Origin: a virus
Length of the DNA stretch: 64,000 nt
Reading direction: 5' to 3' (one strand)
IMG/VR virus record: IMGVR_UViG_3300010371_000030
Coordinates: 1 to 64,000 of that record
Shown here: piece by piece, positions 40,891-49,861 of the stretch
Layout of the letters: every line of letters begins with the position of its first letter
Position numbering within the stretch: position 1 is the first letter of the stretch
The notes under the pieces: generated by a model
The model's database searches: none
What the model was told of the DNA's origin: nothing
What the model saw: the letters and a program-made list of their open reading frames with translations, nothing else
Made by a program: the position numbers and the translations under genes

Positions 40891-43335
40891 TCAGTCTCCC
40901 GGATTGATGTCGATGAAGTCGGTCGTCATCGGGTTGAGGAACATCTCCACCTCGGACAGCTCCATCGTTCCGCCCGAGTAGTGGCCAACGGCCATCGTGC
41001 CGTGGTCCAGAGTCGAATCTGTAGCCGAGATCACCAAGTCTGCCTCCCAAAACACCTGTAGGTTGTTCTGTACGCTTCCCGGAAGCGTCGGCGTGACCGT
41101 GATTCGGAAGGTATAGAAGATGTTGGCAACCAACAACTCCGTGCCATGTACGTTGTGCGGCGGTCCGGGATAGTACGTCCCCAACGTCGTGGCGACGCCG
41201 GCCGACAGCGCCTTGAGCGTGATGCTATTGTTGGCGATGTCGATCTCCATCCGATAGGCGTCTGCTCCGCCAGGCACATCCGAGCGGTACACGTCCATGT
41301 AGTACACGCCTGTGCCTCGGATTCGGAACGTGGCCGTGAGATCAGACCAGTCGTCGGAGATGTTCACACCGTTGTTCGTGTACGTCTCGGTGTCCTCGTC
41401 AATCACCGTGTCGAGCAGGTGAAGCATCTGCCCGGACACCGTCGAGGTGCCCGATTGATCGTGCCACTGCGTCTTAATGTTGTCAGTCGGGAACAGGTCG
41501 CTGAACGTGACGTAATCCACCTCCACGCGCTCGCCGCACGGCCGCGTGAGCTTGAGGATGTGACGGATCATGTCATAGTCCAGCGTGCCGTTGTCGACGA
41601 TACGAACGGCATACGTCTGCGAGTCCGGACCTTCCCCGGGACTAGAGAGCAGCCACGGGTCGATTCCCAGATGGTCCTCGCCAAGCGCCGTCTCGCCCAG
41701 GATCCACCGATACCAGAACCAGTTGAGCACCCGAACCTGGGTGCCCGTGATCATACGCAGGATGTCCTCGATGATGTCTTCCACGCCGCGCTGCTTCCAG
41801 AAGGTCACGGACACGCTGATCAGACGGCGAAGCGAGTCCGGATCCAGCTTGGAAGTGATCGGGTTGTATCTGTCAGTCCATCCAACGATGTTCTTGACGT
41901 ATACCAGCAGTTGATCGGGCACGGCGTCCAGATTCCAGATGTTCGGGATCTCCAACGCCAGCTGCGTAGTCTGCTCCCACATCTGCTGCGGACCGCCGAA
42001 CAAACGCTGAATGAACTGCCCTCCATTCGCTTGATCCTCGTCACGGATGCTCTGAAGGATGAAGCGATACATGTCCAGAACTTGCGCCGGAGCCGGGAGC
42101 GGCGACGCCGTGAATCCGAGCATGGCCACCATATACGGCTGTGCGAGCAAGTTGCCCACCAGATCACGGATCGTCGCGCCGTTGATCGTCAGCTGATACA
42201 GCTCGCCCTCGGTCTGGTCGGACGTTGAGAGGATGATCGTGTCCGACTCCACTTGCATGATCTTGGTGGTCGTCAGTCCGTTGTCCCACGTGAAGTTGGA
42301 CACGTCCAGGGACAACAGCTTGGAGTCGGTCGCGATGGGCTCGCTGAAGTAGATGGAGACCGTGTTCGCATCGGTCGCGATGACCATCTTGACGAACGGC
42401 TTGACCCCCACGCCATAGAACGCGGCCGCATCCTTTGACACCGGGTTGCCAAAGGAAGTGATCAGGGAGCCCGAGGATGAACCGTACCCAAAGACGGGCT
42501 GCGCAATCACCTCCGTCCACCAGCCCTCGGCCGTCCCGGCAGGGTCGTACACGATGAACTCGAACCACCCCGGACCTTCGGGCAGGTAGAACAACGCCGT
42601 GTTGCCGTTGCTAGGCAATACATCGTTCCAAGTCCCGGGAGCAGGGGGCGAGCTATCCTGCCAGATGACTACGGGCGGACCGCCTACCGGCCTGTACTGG
42701 ACGATGAAGTTGGGCGCGAACGCGTTCTGGTACTTGGCCTGGATTTGATAGCACTGCCCGTATCCGGCATTGTACTGCTGGAAGATGCCGCCCTGTTTGC
42801 CCGATACAGTCGTCTGTGCCTGGATGTAGTTGAACGTCCCATCGAAGCCGGTCAGGAGCGTGGCGAAGCCCGCAATGGACCAGTACGTGCCAATCGTGCC
42901 CACCTGGGACATGTCGCTGTCCAGGAACGCGTCGGCGCCGATGAGAAGCTGCTCGCTGTTCACCGTGAGCAGATACGCCGCGCTGTCGAGCATCGGAGAC
43001 ACGATCACGATCACGTACTTGGTCGTGGTGCCAGCCGAGGAAGGAACCTCCACGGCCAGCACGGCAGGCGTCGACAACTCCGCATCGTTGAACCCGTACA
43101 TGTTCCAGTTGTCCGGGTTGACGAGCGCCGCATTGTTATCGACGGGCGCAGTGAAGTCGACGCGAATGCGCGTGTTCGACGTGGGCTTGGCTCGCTTGAT
43201 CCGAGTGATCTTCTGTAGATCGCCCGTCATCGTCAGCGACAGCGCCATCGTCTCGGACGATGACATATGTTCGGTGCCTTCGCCGAACAGCTTCAGCTTG
43301 AGCGCGACGGTCGCCGATGACGAGATGAAGGCCAT
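40891..43335 (-). CDS. Baseplate protein, tail protein I (P2 gpI)-like, with C-terminal lectin-type domain
   Basis: An 814-aa protein. The N-terminal half is beta-rich. Residues about 425-600 (NIWNLDAVPDQLLVYVKNIVG, with SVSVTFWKQRGVEDIIEDIL, then MITGTQVRVLNWFWYRW) match the tail protein I pattern, in which a short helical part and the WK-GT segment connect to the J protein. The C-terminal 180 residues (DWSDLTATFRIRGTGVYYM) look like a concanavalin-type jelly roll. It is much longer than P2 gpI, so extra domains were gained at both ends. It follows J and a small tail gene, as in contractile-tail modules. Confidence 0.75.
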   Translation of the reverse strand: MAFISSSATVALKLKLFGEGTEHMSSSETMALSLTMTGDLQKITRIKRAKPTSNTRIRVDFTAPVDNNAALVNPDNWNMYGFNDAELSTPAVLAVEVPSSAGTTTKYVIVIVSPMLDSAAYLLTVNSEQLLIGADAFLDSDMSQVGTIGTYWSIAGFATLLTGFDGTFNYIQAQTTVSGKQGGIFQQYNAGYGQCYQIQAKYQNAFAPNFIVQYRPVGGPPVVIWQDSSPPAPGTWNDVLPSNGNTALFYLPEGPGWFEFIVYDPAGTAEGWWTEVIAQPVFGYGSSSGSLITSFGNPVSKDAAAFYGVGVKPFVKMVIATDANTVSIYFSEPIATDSKLLSLDVSNFTWDNGLTTTKIMQVESDTIILSTSDQTEGELYQLTINGATIRDLVGNLLAQPYMVAMLGFTASPLPAPAQVLDMYRFILQSIRDEDQANGGQFIQRLFGGPQQMWEQTTQLALEIPNIWNLDAVPDQLLVYVKNIVGWTDRYNPITSKLDPDSLRRLISVSVTFWKQRGVEDIIEDILRMITGTQVRVLNWFWYRWILGETALGEDHLGIDPWLLSSPGEGPDSQTYAVRIVDNGTLDYDMIRHILKLTRPCGERVEVDYVTFSDLFPTDNIKTQWHDQSGTSTVSGQMLHLLDTVIDEDTETYTNNGVNISDDWSDLTATFRIRGTGVYYMDVYRSDVPGGADAYRMEIDIANNSITLKALSAGVATTLGTYYPGPPHNVHGTELLVANIFYTFRITVTPTLPGSVQNNLQVFWEADLVISATDSTLDHGTMAVGHYSGGTMELSEVEMFLNPMTTDFIDINPGD

Positions 43336-43348
43336 GTCAGACTCGCGA

Positions 43349-43765
43349 TCAGATGGTGATGGTCAGCGGAGTGACGCCGGCCTGGAACCTGTACACGTCC
43401 GTATCCAGCACGGTCCGAGGATTGGCCAGCGGGTCGGCCGTCAGCAGGTTGCCACCCGATGGCGCATCGAAGATGCCCACCCAGGTAATCAGCCCCCACG
43501 GACCGCCCGAGGCGGCAGGGAACACGATGTCAGCCGCGTGAGACTTGGCTCGCCCGGCTGCGGCGGGCCAATGCCCTGCATCGTTCGTCACGGCCACACG
43601 CGCGTAGTTGTTCCCGGACGGCTCGACAACGCCTGTGCCATCGCTGTTGGGAGCGGCGGTCATGAGACCCACGTACACGGTCGCCGGGAAGATGCTCGTG
43701 GAGCCGAGGAGCGAGTCCAGCACCTCGTTTGCGTACAGATCGATCAGCCCATTCGCAATAGCCAT
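43349..43765 (-). CDS. Small phage tail protein
   Basis: A 138-aa protein with the pattern seen in a family of phage tail or fibre-associated proteins: ATVYVGLMTAAPNSDGTGVVE, then NNYARVAVTND, then WGLITWVGIFDAPSGG. The beta-rich middle and the missing transmembrane segment fit a virion component. It lies between the J-like and I-like baseplate genes with an 8-nt gap to the J-like gene, so it is probably part of the tail tip or fibre attachment. The exact role is not known. Confidence 0.7.
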   Translation of the reverse strand: MAIANGLIDLYANEVLDSLLGSTSIFPATVYVGLMTAAPNSDGTGVVEPSGNNYARVAVTNDAGHWPAAAGRAKSHAADIVFPAASGGPWGLITWVGIFDAPSGGNLLTADPLANPRTVLDTDVYRFQAGVTPLTITI

Positions 43766-43772
43766 GACGCGC

Positions 43773-45941
43773 TCAGCTGTGGATGGTGATGGTGAAGTTT
43801 CCCGCCGTCGGAAGCTGGCGCGAAGTCAGGGTGATATCTGCCCATCCGTTCAGAACCACCTTGGTAATCGTCGGATCCACGGAGTGGATCTGGAAGTCGA
43901 TGAAGCTGAGAGCAATCACGCCCCCGAAAGACCACAGGAACGTCACGCCGTCCGGCCCCAGCGCTTCCGGTTGGAGGACCGCCGCCAACTGGTTGATGAT
44001 CATCTGGCTGGTCACCTCCACAGGCGCCCAGACGTCGGCATTGATGTTCACGGCCAACGGGCTGTAGTTGGTCGCGACCACCTGCTGATTCGCGACAAGG
44101 CGCTTGCGGACCGGCGGCACCACGGTCTTGTCGCCATTGAAGTAGGTGGACAGGTTTCCGAGCTGAAGTGCCGTCGCGAGCCCTCCGCCCTTCGCCACAC
44201 AGATGAGCTCAACCGTCTTGGGTCCGAATCCCTCTTCCACCGAGAAAGCGCGGCTGAACGGACTAGCGCCGGTGGAGTCGACGTAGTTGAGCGTCATGTC
44301 CGCGAGGTCATCCGGACCCAGCGCCACGTCACGATCACGGAGCGACGCGGGCCCTTCCTGCTTCGCTTGGGCGAGGCTCGCCGCGCTAGCGCTCTGCGCT
44401 TCTGCCCACCCGCTGGCCACGCGCGGATTCCAGAACTTGTTGATGAACGTCATTCCGGTCTTGTCGACCGAGATGGCCAGCGCGCCGACGTTTCCGTTGT
44501 CGTCGGCGCCATAGCGATAGTTGACCTGGATATTGCCCTGCCCGATGTCCGGGATGGCGCCGTTTTTGCCATCTCCGAACACGAACTGCGCCACGTTATC
44601 CGGTCCGAGCTGGACGCGGTACACCAGGTCTGCTCCGGCCGACGTCAGTAGCTGTAGAACATTCGTCCACGGTACGGCGTCGACCGTCAGCGCGTCGCTA
44701 TTGAGGATGAAGCCAGTCTGCGATGACGTAAACATCTGTCCGGGCGCACCCGTGGAGCTGCCCAACGTCTCGCCCAGCACCGACTTGCCCTGTACCACCT
44801 GCCCAATGACGTACTGCTTGCCTTGGTCGATGCGGATACGGCCGAACGTTCGGCCAGGCGTGGGCGAGCCCGAGACCGACACGACGCGAATGCGAAGCCA
44901 GAACGCCTTGATACCATTCACCGTGAATGGATTCCAGTCGTGCGTCAGGTCCTGAGGGAGCGTGTACCCCCACTGCGTCTCGGACTGCGAGACGGTGAAC
45001 GGCAACTCGCGCCAATCGGTCCCAATACCATAGTCAGATACATTGGTCGACGGCACCGACTGCCCGAGGAGTCCCGTGGTGACGATGTTGGTAGTGCCGT
45101 TCCAAGTGCTGACCACATCCTGATACGACGCGTTGGTCTGGAGCTGAACACGCACAGTCGCGCCGGCTCGGTTGTTCGGACCGAGGAGCGACGTGACATC
45201 GAACTGGAGCTGGCCACCGCCGATGTTGGTAACGGAAGTGGGCTGCGCGTTCTGGAAGTCTCCATCGTAATACTCCAGGATCTCAATGGAGACAGCAGGT
45301 CCTGTAGTAACGCTGCCCGTTCCGGCCACGAGATTGACCTGGTCCCACATGACCGTGCTATGGCCGATGTAGAGCATGTCGCCAGCCTTCTCGGTGCCAA
45401 TCCAGTTCCAGTTGGCACCGCCGATGGCGTTGGCGTTCGTAGTATTGTCTGTATACGTGAGCGCCGTTCCATCGAACGTGAGCACGCTCGTAAGCTGATC
45501 GGAACGGTCGATGGTGATGCCGGCCAAGCACTCGTATGGAACGGCCGGAGTGGTGCCCGACTGCTGCGTGGCGACTTGAGCGAGCTGCGGCACGACGGTC
45601 GTGGAAGTGTTGAACGGACGCGTGAGCTGGAACACGACGTCGGCCTGCGCCGGTGTCGCCGGGCGCATCTCGTAACCGATCAGCCGCAGCATGTTGCGGA
45701 TGGTCTCGGGCAGCTGCGCGGTCGGCAGCGTGCACTCGTTGGCGATCATGTCGATCAGCGTGTTGTTCAGATGCCCGACGAGTGCGGCCGCGCGCAGGAA
45801 CTGGATGAAGGGTTCAAAGTCGGATTCGTCGGTCAGCTCCGGCAGGTTCTCCCTCTTGTAGAGGATGAGCGCCTCCAGAATCTCACCATAGTAGAACACC
45901 GACCAGTTGAACGACGGGACCTTGATCACATTGGCAGCCAT
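43773..45941 (-). CDS. Baseplate protein J-like (wedge)
   Basis: A 722-aa protein. Residues 1-100 contain the helical start of J proteins (PFIQFLRAAALVGHLNNTLID, then IRNMLRLIGYEMRPATPAQAD). The middle third has inserted beta-rich domains. The C-terminal part shows the J pattern around EGFGPKTVELICVAKGGG and the final strands ending in TLTSRQL. Such proteins join the hub to the sheath end in contractile tails. The gene order gp25-like, J-like, small tail protein, I-like is the standard one. Confidence 0.82.
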   Translation of the reverse strand: MAANVIKVPSFNWSVFYYGEILEALILYKRENLPELTDESDFEPFIQFLRAAALVGHLNNTLIDMIANECTLPTAQLPETIRNMLRLIGYEMRPATPAQADVVFQLTRPFNTSTTVVPQLAQVATQQSGTTPAVPYECLAGITIDRSDQLTSVLTFDGTALTYTDNTTNANAIGGANWNWIGTEKAGDMLYIGHSTVMWDQVNLVAGTGSVTTGPAVSIEILEYYDGDFQNAQPTSVTNIGGGQLQFDVTSLLGPNNRAGATVRVQLQTNASYQDVVSTWNGTTNIVTTGLLGQSVPSTNVSDYGIGTDWRELPFTVSQSETQWGYTLPQDLTHDWNPFTVNGIKAFWLRIRVVSVSGSPTPGRTFGRIRIDQGKQYVIGQVVQGKSVLGETLGSSTGAPGQMFTSSQTGFILNSDALTVDAVPWTNVLQLLTSAGADLVYRVQLGPDNVAQFVFGDGKNGAIPDIGQGNIQVNYRYGADDNGNVGALAISVDKTGMTFINKFWNPRVASGWAEAQSASAASLAQAKQEGPASLRDRDVALGPDDLADMTLNYVDSTGASPFSRAFSVEEGFGPKTVELICVAKGGGLATALQLGNLSTYFNGDKTVVPPVRKRLVANQQVVATNYSPLAVNINADVWAPVEVTSQMIINQLAAVLQPEALGPDGVTFLWSFGGVIALSFIDFQIHSVDPTITKVVLNGWADITLTSRQLPTAGNFTITIHS

Positions 45942-45942
45942 G

Positions 45943-46347
45943 TCACACCGTCCCAGTCGTCGTCGTGGTCGAGATGGTTTGTGGGAAGCTCATCTCAAAG
46001 TCCCGTTCGTTATCAGACTCCATGTTCCAGTACACGAACGAAAGCACCAGTTCGCCCGCGGTAGTCGTCGCCCAGTTCACGGAGCCTTGGACGAGCTTGT
46101 ATCGCTTCTGCGCCTCAAAGCTCTGGAAGATGGTCACCAGCCTCGACATGATCCTGGACTTCGACACGGTGTCTGAGATGGTGAAGATTGGAGTCAATCC
46201 CAAGCCTGGATTCTGCTGGAAGGCGTTGTCGTTACTATCGTCCAGCATGGCCGTGCGAATGATCTTCCGGTCGTTGTCATCGCCAGAAACCATCGCGGCC
46301 CCGCCACCGGGACCGACGCCAACAGGGATTGCCAATCCAGTCGCCAT
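45943..46347 (-). CDS. gp25/W-like baseplate wedge protein
   Basis: A 134-aa protein just before the J-like gene, the usual place of gp25/W. It has NAFQQNPGLGLTPIFTISD, a helical centre (RIMSRLVTIFQSFEAQKRY) and a beta-rich end (GELVLSFVYWNMESDNE). The length fits gp25 (about 130 aa). The diagnostic EPR motif of gp25 is not clearly visible, so the call depends on position and general pattern. Confidence 0.5.
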   Translation of the reverse strand: MATGLAIPVGVGPGGGAAMVSGDDNDRKIIRTAMLDDSNDNAFQQNPGLGLTPIFTISDTVSKSRIMSRLVTIFQSFEAQKRYKLVQGSVNWATTTAGELVLSFVYWNMESDNERDFEMSFPQTISTTTTTGTV

Positions 46348-46350
46348 GTA

Positions 46351-46767
46351 TCACCGAGGCAGGCCAGGGTTGGAGCCGCCCGAGCCGGGGATGGAGCCCA
46401 TGGACGAGCGATGCGGGCCGGTCGCCTCCACGTCAGAGCAGCGGCACATATCCAGGCCACGAGGCTTCTCGTCCTGCTCGCCGAACCATCCGCCGCACTC
46501 CTCGCACAGGAGCACTTGCGGCGCGAGCCGTCGGAGCGCGCGACGGATACGAACCAGCTGGCCAGGGATGGTATCCACCACAGTATTGGTTTCTTGGTGG
46601 ATACGCATCGCGTCCTGTAGGATGGGCAGAAGCTGTCTTGTGATGGAAGCCTGCTCTTCCAGAGTCTGTACGTGCTTGTTCGTGATGACCTTGATCGCCC
46701 ACACGATGGCAGCGGCGACGGTCATGATCGCACTGGCGGCGGCGGCATCGGGGAATGTAATCGTCAT
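46351..46767 (-). CDS. Membrane-anchored or amphipathic protein with C-terminal zinc-ribbon-like pairs
   Basis: A 138-aa protein. Residues 8-28 (about AAAASAIMTVAAAIVWAIKV) form one hydrophobic helix, followed by an amphipathic helical stretch to about residue 80. Two Cys pairs (CEEC and CRC) come next and then a Gly/Pro/Ser-rich end. A one-helix membrane protein inside the baseplate module could be a holin-like or tail-associated protein. I cannot identify a family, so the function is left open. Confidence 0.6.
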   Translation of the reverse strand: MTITFPDAAAASAIMTVAAAIVWAIKVITNKHVQTLEEQASITRQLLPILQDAMRIHQETNTVVDTIPGQLVRIRRALRRLAPQVLLCEECGGWFGEQDEKPRGLDMCRCSDVEATGPHRSSMGSIPGSGGSNPGLPR

Positions 46768-46788
46768 GGTGCTTCCTATCCTACGATG

Positions 46789-47688
46789 TCACCCGCATTT
46801 CACCACGGTCGACTCCAGCCCGGAAGGCGGAGTGATTGGCGGCCCCGTAGGCGAGCCCGGACCCGAGGTGGAGTGGGTATGGTTGGTGAGGTAATTGGTG
46901 ATCTCATCGCCAAGTCCTACGCCGTGCGCGTTGCCTCCCAGGTCCACCTCGTCGGCATTCACGACGCATTTGGCGCCGCTGGCGACGTTGACCGTGACTC
47001 CGCTGCTATCCAGCGTGACGGTGTTTCCGTTCTTGTCGGTAACGGTGATGCCGTTCTCATCGAGCTTGATGGAGTTTTGGTTCTGATCGGTGACCGTGAT
47101 AGCAGGCGTGCTATCCATCACGATGCTGTTCTGGTTTTCGTCGGACACCGTCAGCTGCTTTTGATCGGCATCCATGGTGACTGTCGCCCCGTTCTTGTTC
47201 GTGAGCGACACGGAACCATTCTGGTCCACCTGAAGGCTCGCCTGGTCGCCGCCTTTGTTCTGCCACTGAACGGTGAGCGCCTCTTGCCCCTCGGTGTCAT
47301 CGAACCAAATGATATGGCCTACGGGCGTGGCGAAGCCACGTCGCTTGCCGTAGTTGGTCAGGAACGGCGACGGAACAGGGGTTGGCGTGTCGCCGTCGGT
47401 ATTGCCCCATAGACGCGTACCGCGCCACCGAAGGTTCATGCTCACGATGGAGACGGTGCCGGGCTGCTCGTCGTCGCTCGCCCCGGTCACGGCGACAATC
47501 TCCACCAGCTCGCCCACATCCGGTACCACAAACCATCCCCACGGAAGGTACGGCTTGATCCATTGGGGCAGGTCCTGGTCCTCGCCATCGAGTAGCGCCT
47601 GGCACGCTACCCTGATCTGCCCGAGCTGATCAGGGTCCTCATTGGCAGTAACGACGGCCAGATGGCACTCTTCAACAACTACAGACAT
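46789..47688 (-). CDS. Baseplate spike protein (gpV-like)
   Basis: A 299-aa protein. The N-terminal 110 residues show an OB-like fold (GQIRVACQALLDGEDQDLPQ, then PDVGELVEIVAVTG), as in P2 gpV and T4 gp5. The middle and C-terminal part consists of regular repeats of about 10 residues (NGSVSLTNKNGA, then NQNSIKLDENGITV), typical of the triangular beta-helix needle. The last residues include NHTHSTSG, which may bind a metal ion at the tip. It follows the gpD-like hub, as expected. It should puncture the host outer layer. Confidence 0.86.
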   Translation of the reverse strand: MSVVVEECHLAVVTANEDPDQLGQIRVACQALLDGEDQDLPQWIKPYLPWGWFVVPDVGELVEIVAVTGASDDEQPGTVSIVSMNLRWRGTRLWGNTDGDTPTPVPSPFLTNYGKRRGFATPVGHIIWFDDTEGQEALTVQWQNKGGDQASLQVDQNGSVSLTNKNGATVTMDADQKQLTVSDENQNSIVMDSTPAITVTDQNQNSIKLDENGITVTDKNGNTVTLDSSGVTVNVASGAKCVVNADEVDLGGNAHGVGLGDEITNYLTNHTHSTSGPGSPTGPPITPPSGLESTVVKCG

Positions 47689-47690
47689 GG

Positions 47691-49028
47691 CTAGCTGGTC
47701 TCCCCAAACACGCTGTTCGCAGGCGATTGAACCTGAGTCGCCGACACATCCGGGAGCGAGGGGACCACACGCCGTGCGCTGAAGTCCAGCTCATATCCGC
47801 TCCCTGGATTCATGATGTGGCGAACGCGGGTGAAGTAGTACGACCCATCGAACAAGGTTCCAAGGCCGTGCAGATTGTGAGTCTGGCGCGCCATGATATC
47901 CTCGATGCCGATGATTCGCCCGTTGCCGATGATGAACAGCTCCCGATAGCGCCTGAACCAGTTGTTCGCCCAGAGGGCGAGCGCTTGCGGGCTGTCGAAA
48001 AAGCGGTTGGTCTTGACCTCAAAGCTGTACTCTTCCAAGAACAGCTTGACGGTTGAGCCGGAGCCGGCCGCCGTGAGAATCTCGTTGCCTTGTGGCACGA
48101 GGGTGGCAGGCGCCGACTTGTTCGCAGACGGATTGGGAGTCGTCGGATCCACGAACACGTCGGGGGAATCGTCGTTTTCCTCTTCCAAGACGGCCGTGAT
48201 CAGCTTTCCAGTCTTCCAGTCCTTGGTCTCAGCCTTCATCTTGGTGACGGCGTGCTGGATGGCCAGCTCGGCGTCGAAGGACATGAGCGTGCTGTAGTCC
48301 TGCTGGTTGTACTCGAATGTATACACCTTGTCTTGGACGTCGGACTGCTGGAGCTTGTCTGGGTCCTTGAAATGGAGCGTCCAGTTGCCTTGGTCGTCGC
48401 CGTCTACCCAGAACAGGAAGCCACACAGATTGGCGAGCCCGCGCACAAAGTCATAGTCCTTCATGTGCGCCTTCTGGATGAAGTCGCTGGGCGGGTCTGG
48501 CGTCTGGTCGATGTCGAGGATGAAGCCATAGTCGGCTGCGCGAGCAGACACAGCGTCGCTGTACGTGAACTGCTTGAACCGACGTCCAGCCTTGGACTTG
48601 ACCACCTTGAGCTTTGGATTCTTCTTTCCGACCACCTTCTGGTCCTTCAGATTCTCCGGCGCGGTATCGGACATCATCGAGTCCTTGGTGTACGCGATGA
48701 CTTCCATCGACGGAAGCGCGTTGGCCGGGAAGCTGGGCCGGATGCGGCGGATGATCGCCCGTCCGATGTGGTTCAGCATCGGTCCGTAACCCAGCCAGAG
48801 GTCCAGCTCGTTGCCAGGTACGAACAACTTGCTGTCCCGGACAAGGAGCCGGCCAGTGCTGTCCGTCTGCGGGTCAGAAACTGTCAGCTTGAGCTGATCG
48901 TGCATTCCATCTGCGGATTCGTACTCCAGCGACTGAATACACGCCCTGATACCGTCTGCGATTCGGTTGCCGTTGACAGCCAAATCGAAGTTGGGGGCAT
49001 TGACTCCGAGGTCAGAAGGGCCCGGCAT
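47691..49028 (-). CDS. Baseplate hub protein (gpD / gp27-like)
   Basis: A 445-aa protein. The N-terminus (PNFDLAVNGNRIADGIRACI) and the barrel-like segments around LFVPGNELDLWLGYG match the gpD/gp27 hub family. Mid-sequence SFDAELAIQH and TYSDAVSARAADYGFILDI also fit the fold. An insert with many charged residues (about 280-330) is present. It lies between the LysM-like protein and the gpV-like spike, the standard hub position linking tube to spike. Confidence 0.84.
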   Translation of the reverse strand: MPGPSDLGVNAPNFDLAVNGNRIADGIRACIQSLEYESADGMHDQLKLTVSDPQTDSTGRLLVRDSKLFVPGNELDLWLGYGPMLNHIGRAIIRRIRPSFPANALPSMEVIAYTKDSMMSDTAPENLKDQKVVGKKNPKLKVVKSKAGRRFKQFTYSDAVSARAADYGFILDIDQTPDPPSDFIQKAHMKDYDFVRGLANLCGFLFWVDGDDQGNWTLHFKDPDKLQQSDVQDKVYTFEYNQQDYSTLMSFDAELAIQHAVTKMKAETKDWKTGKLITAVLEEENDDSPDVFVDPTTPNPSANKSAPATLVPQGNEILTAAGSGSTVKLFLEEYSFEVKTNRFFDSPQALALWANNWFRRYRELFIIGNGRIIGIEDIMARQTHNLHGLGTLFDGSYYFTRVRHIMNPGSGYELDFSARRVVPSLPDVSATQVQSPANSVFGETS

Positions 49029-49031
49029 GGT

Positions 49032-49859
49032 TCACTCGCCGCTCCGAGGAGTGATGTTGACCACGAAGGATGTATATGGCGTGCTACGAAGCTTGAACCA
49101 GGCAATGCGATGGTCTCGCGTGTCGCTCTGCTTCCGGCCGAAGGCTCCCGCGAGCTGGATGGACTGCTGCTGTGGCACCGACGTTCGGATGCCCTCGATG
49201 GAGGGCAGCACGACGATGTCACCGGTACCAATCAGCGGCACGTTGATACTCCGCTGCCGGAGTACCACACCCAGCATTGGGTTGCCATACTCTTGCTGCG
49301 CGAGCAGCTCATAGTAGTCGCCCTCTTTCGCTCGGGCGTAGCGCGTGTCCGTGTTCTGCGTATCATCGACGCTGAACGGCACATACACGATCATGTTCAT
49401 CGTGAACGTGACGTGCCGGACGTCGCCCAGGAACGTTGGCTGGTTGTATTCGATGTCGGTGACGGACTCGATGATCACCTGCTTGGTCAGGCTGCTCGAC
49501 GTTCCAAGCATGAACAAGCACACGGGCGGCCGACGCACGATGCTATCGAGCTGGGACCAACTCACCAGCTTGTCGACCTTCGCGGCCGGGTCCGACGACG
49601 TGATGTCGCGCATGTAAAAGCGCGACTTGAGCGACAGCGTCTCTTCCTTGCCGTTCAGGAACTGGAGGATGGGATTCTGGCGATTGAGCGACGTAGTGCG
49701 CGAGATGTTGCTGCCAGTGTTCCGGGTGAAGCCGTCGTGCGGGAAGTCACCGATGAACACCTCGCCAGTTTCGGTGTTGGTGATCGTCCACGTCGCCGTC
49801 TTGAGCAACGCCTCCAGAACGGTTGCGCCGACGCCAATTGCTGCCGCTGCGACTCCCAT
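49032..49859 (-). CDS. Tail protein with LysM-like domain (gp53/XkdP type)
   Basis: A 275-aa protein. The start at 49859 (MGVAAAAIG) begins 3 nt after the tape-measure stop; the longer frame would overlap that gene. Residues about 185-235 (GDYYELLAQQEYGNPMLGVV, then RSINVPLIGTGDIVVLP) match a LysM fold: two helices around a short strand pair. Such proteins follow the tape measure in many myoviruses and connect the baseplate to the tail tube. The N-terminal part is beta-rich and shows TWTITNTETGEVFIGDFPHD. LysM may also bind peptidoglycan. Confidence 0.75.
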   Translation of the reverse strand: MGVAAAAIGVGATVLEALLKTATWTITNTETGEVFIGDFPHDGFTRNTGSNISRTTSLNRQNPILQFLNGKEETLSLKSRFYMRDITSSDPAAKVDKLVSWSQLDSIVRRPPVCLFMLGTSSSLTKQVIIESVTDIEYNQPTFLGDVRHVTFTMNMIVYVPFSVDDTQNTDTRYARAKEGDYYELLAQQEYGNPMLGVVLRQRSINVPLIGTGDIVVLPSIEGIRTSVPQQQSIQLAGAFGRKQSDTRDHRIAWFKLRSTPYTSFVVNITPRSGE

Positions 49860-49861
49860 GG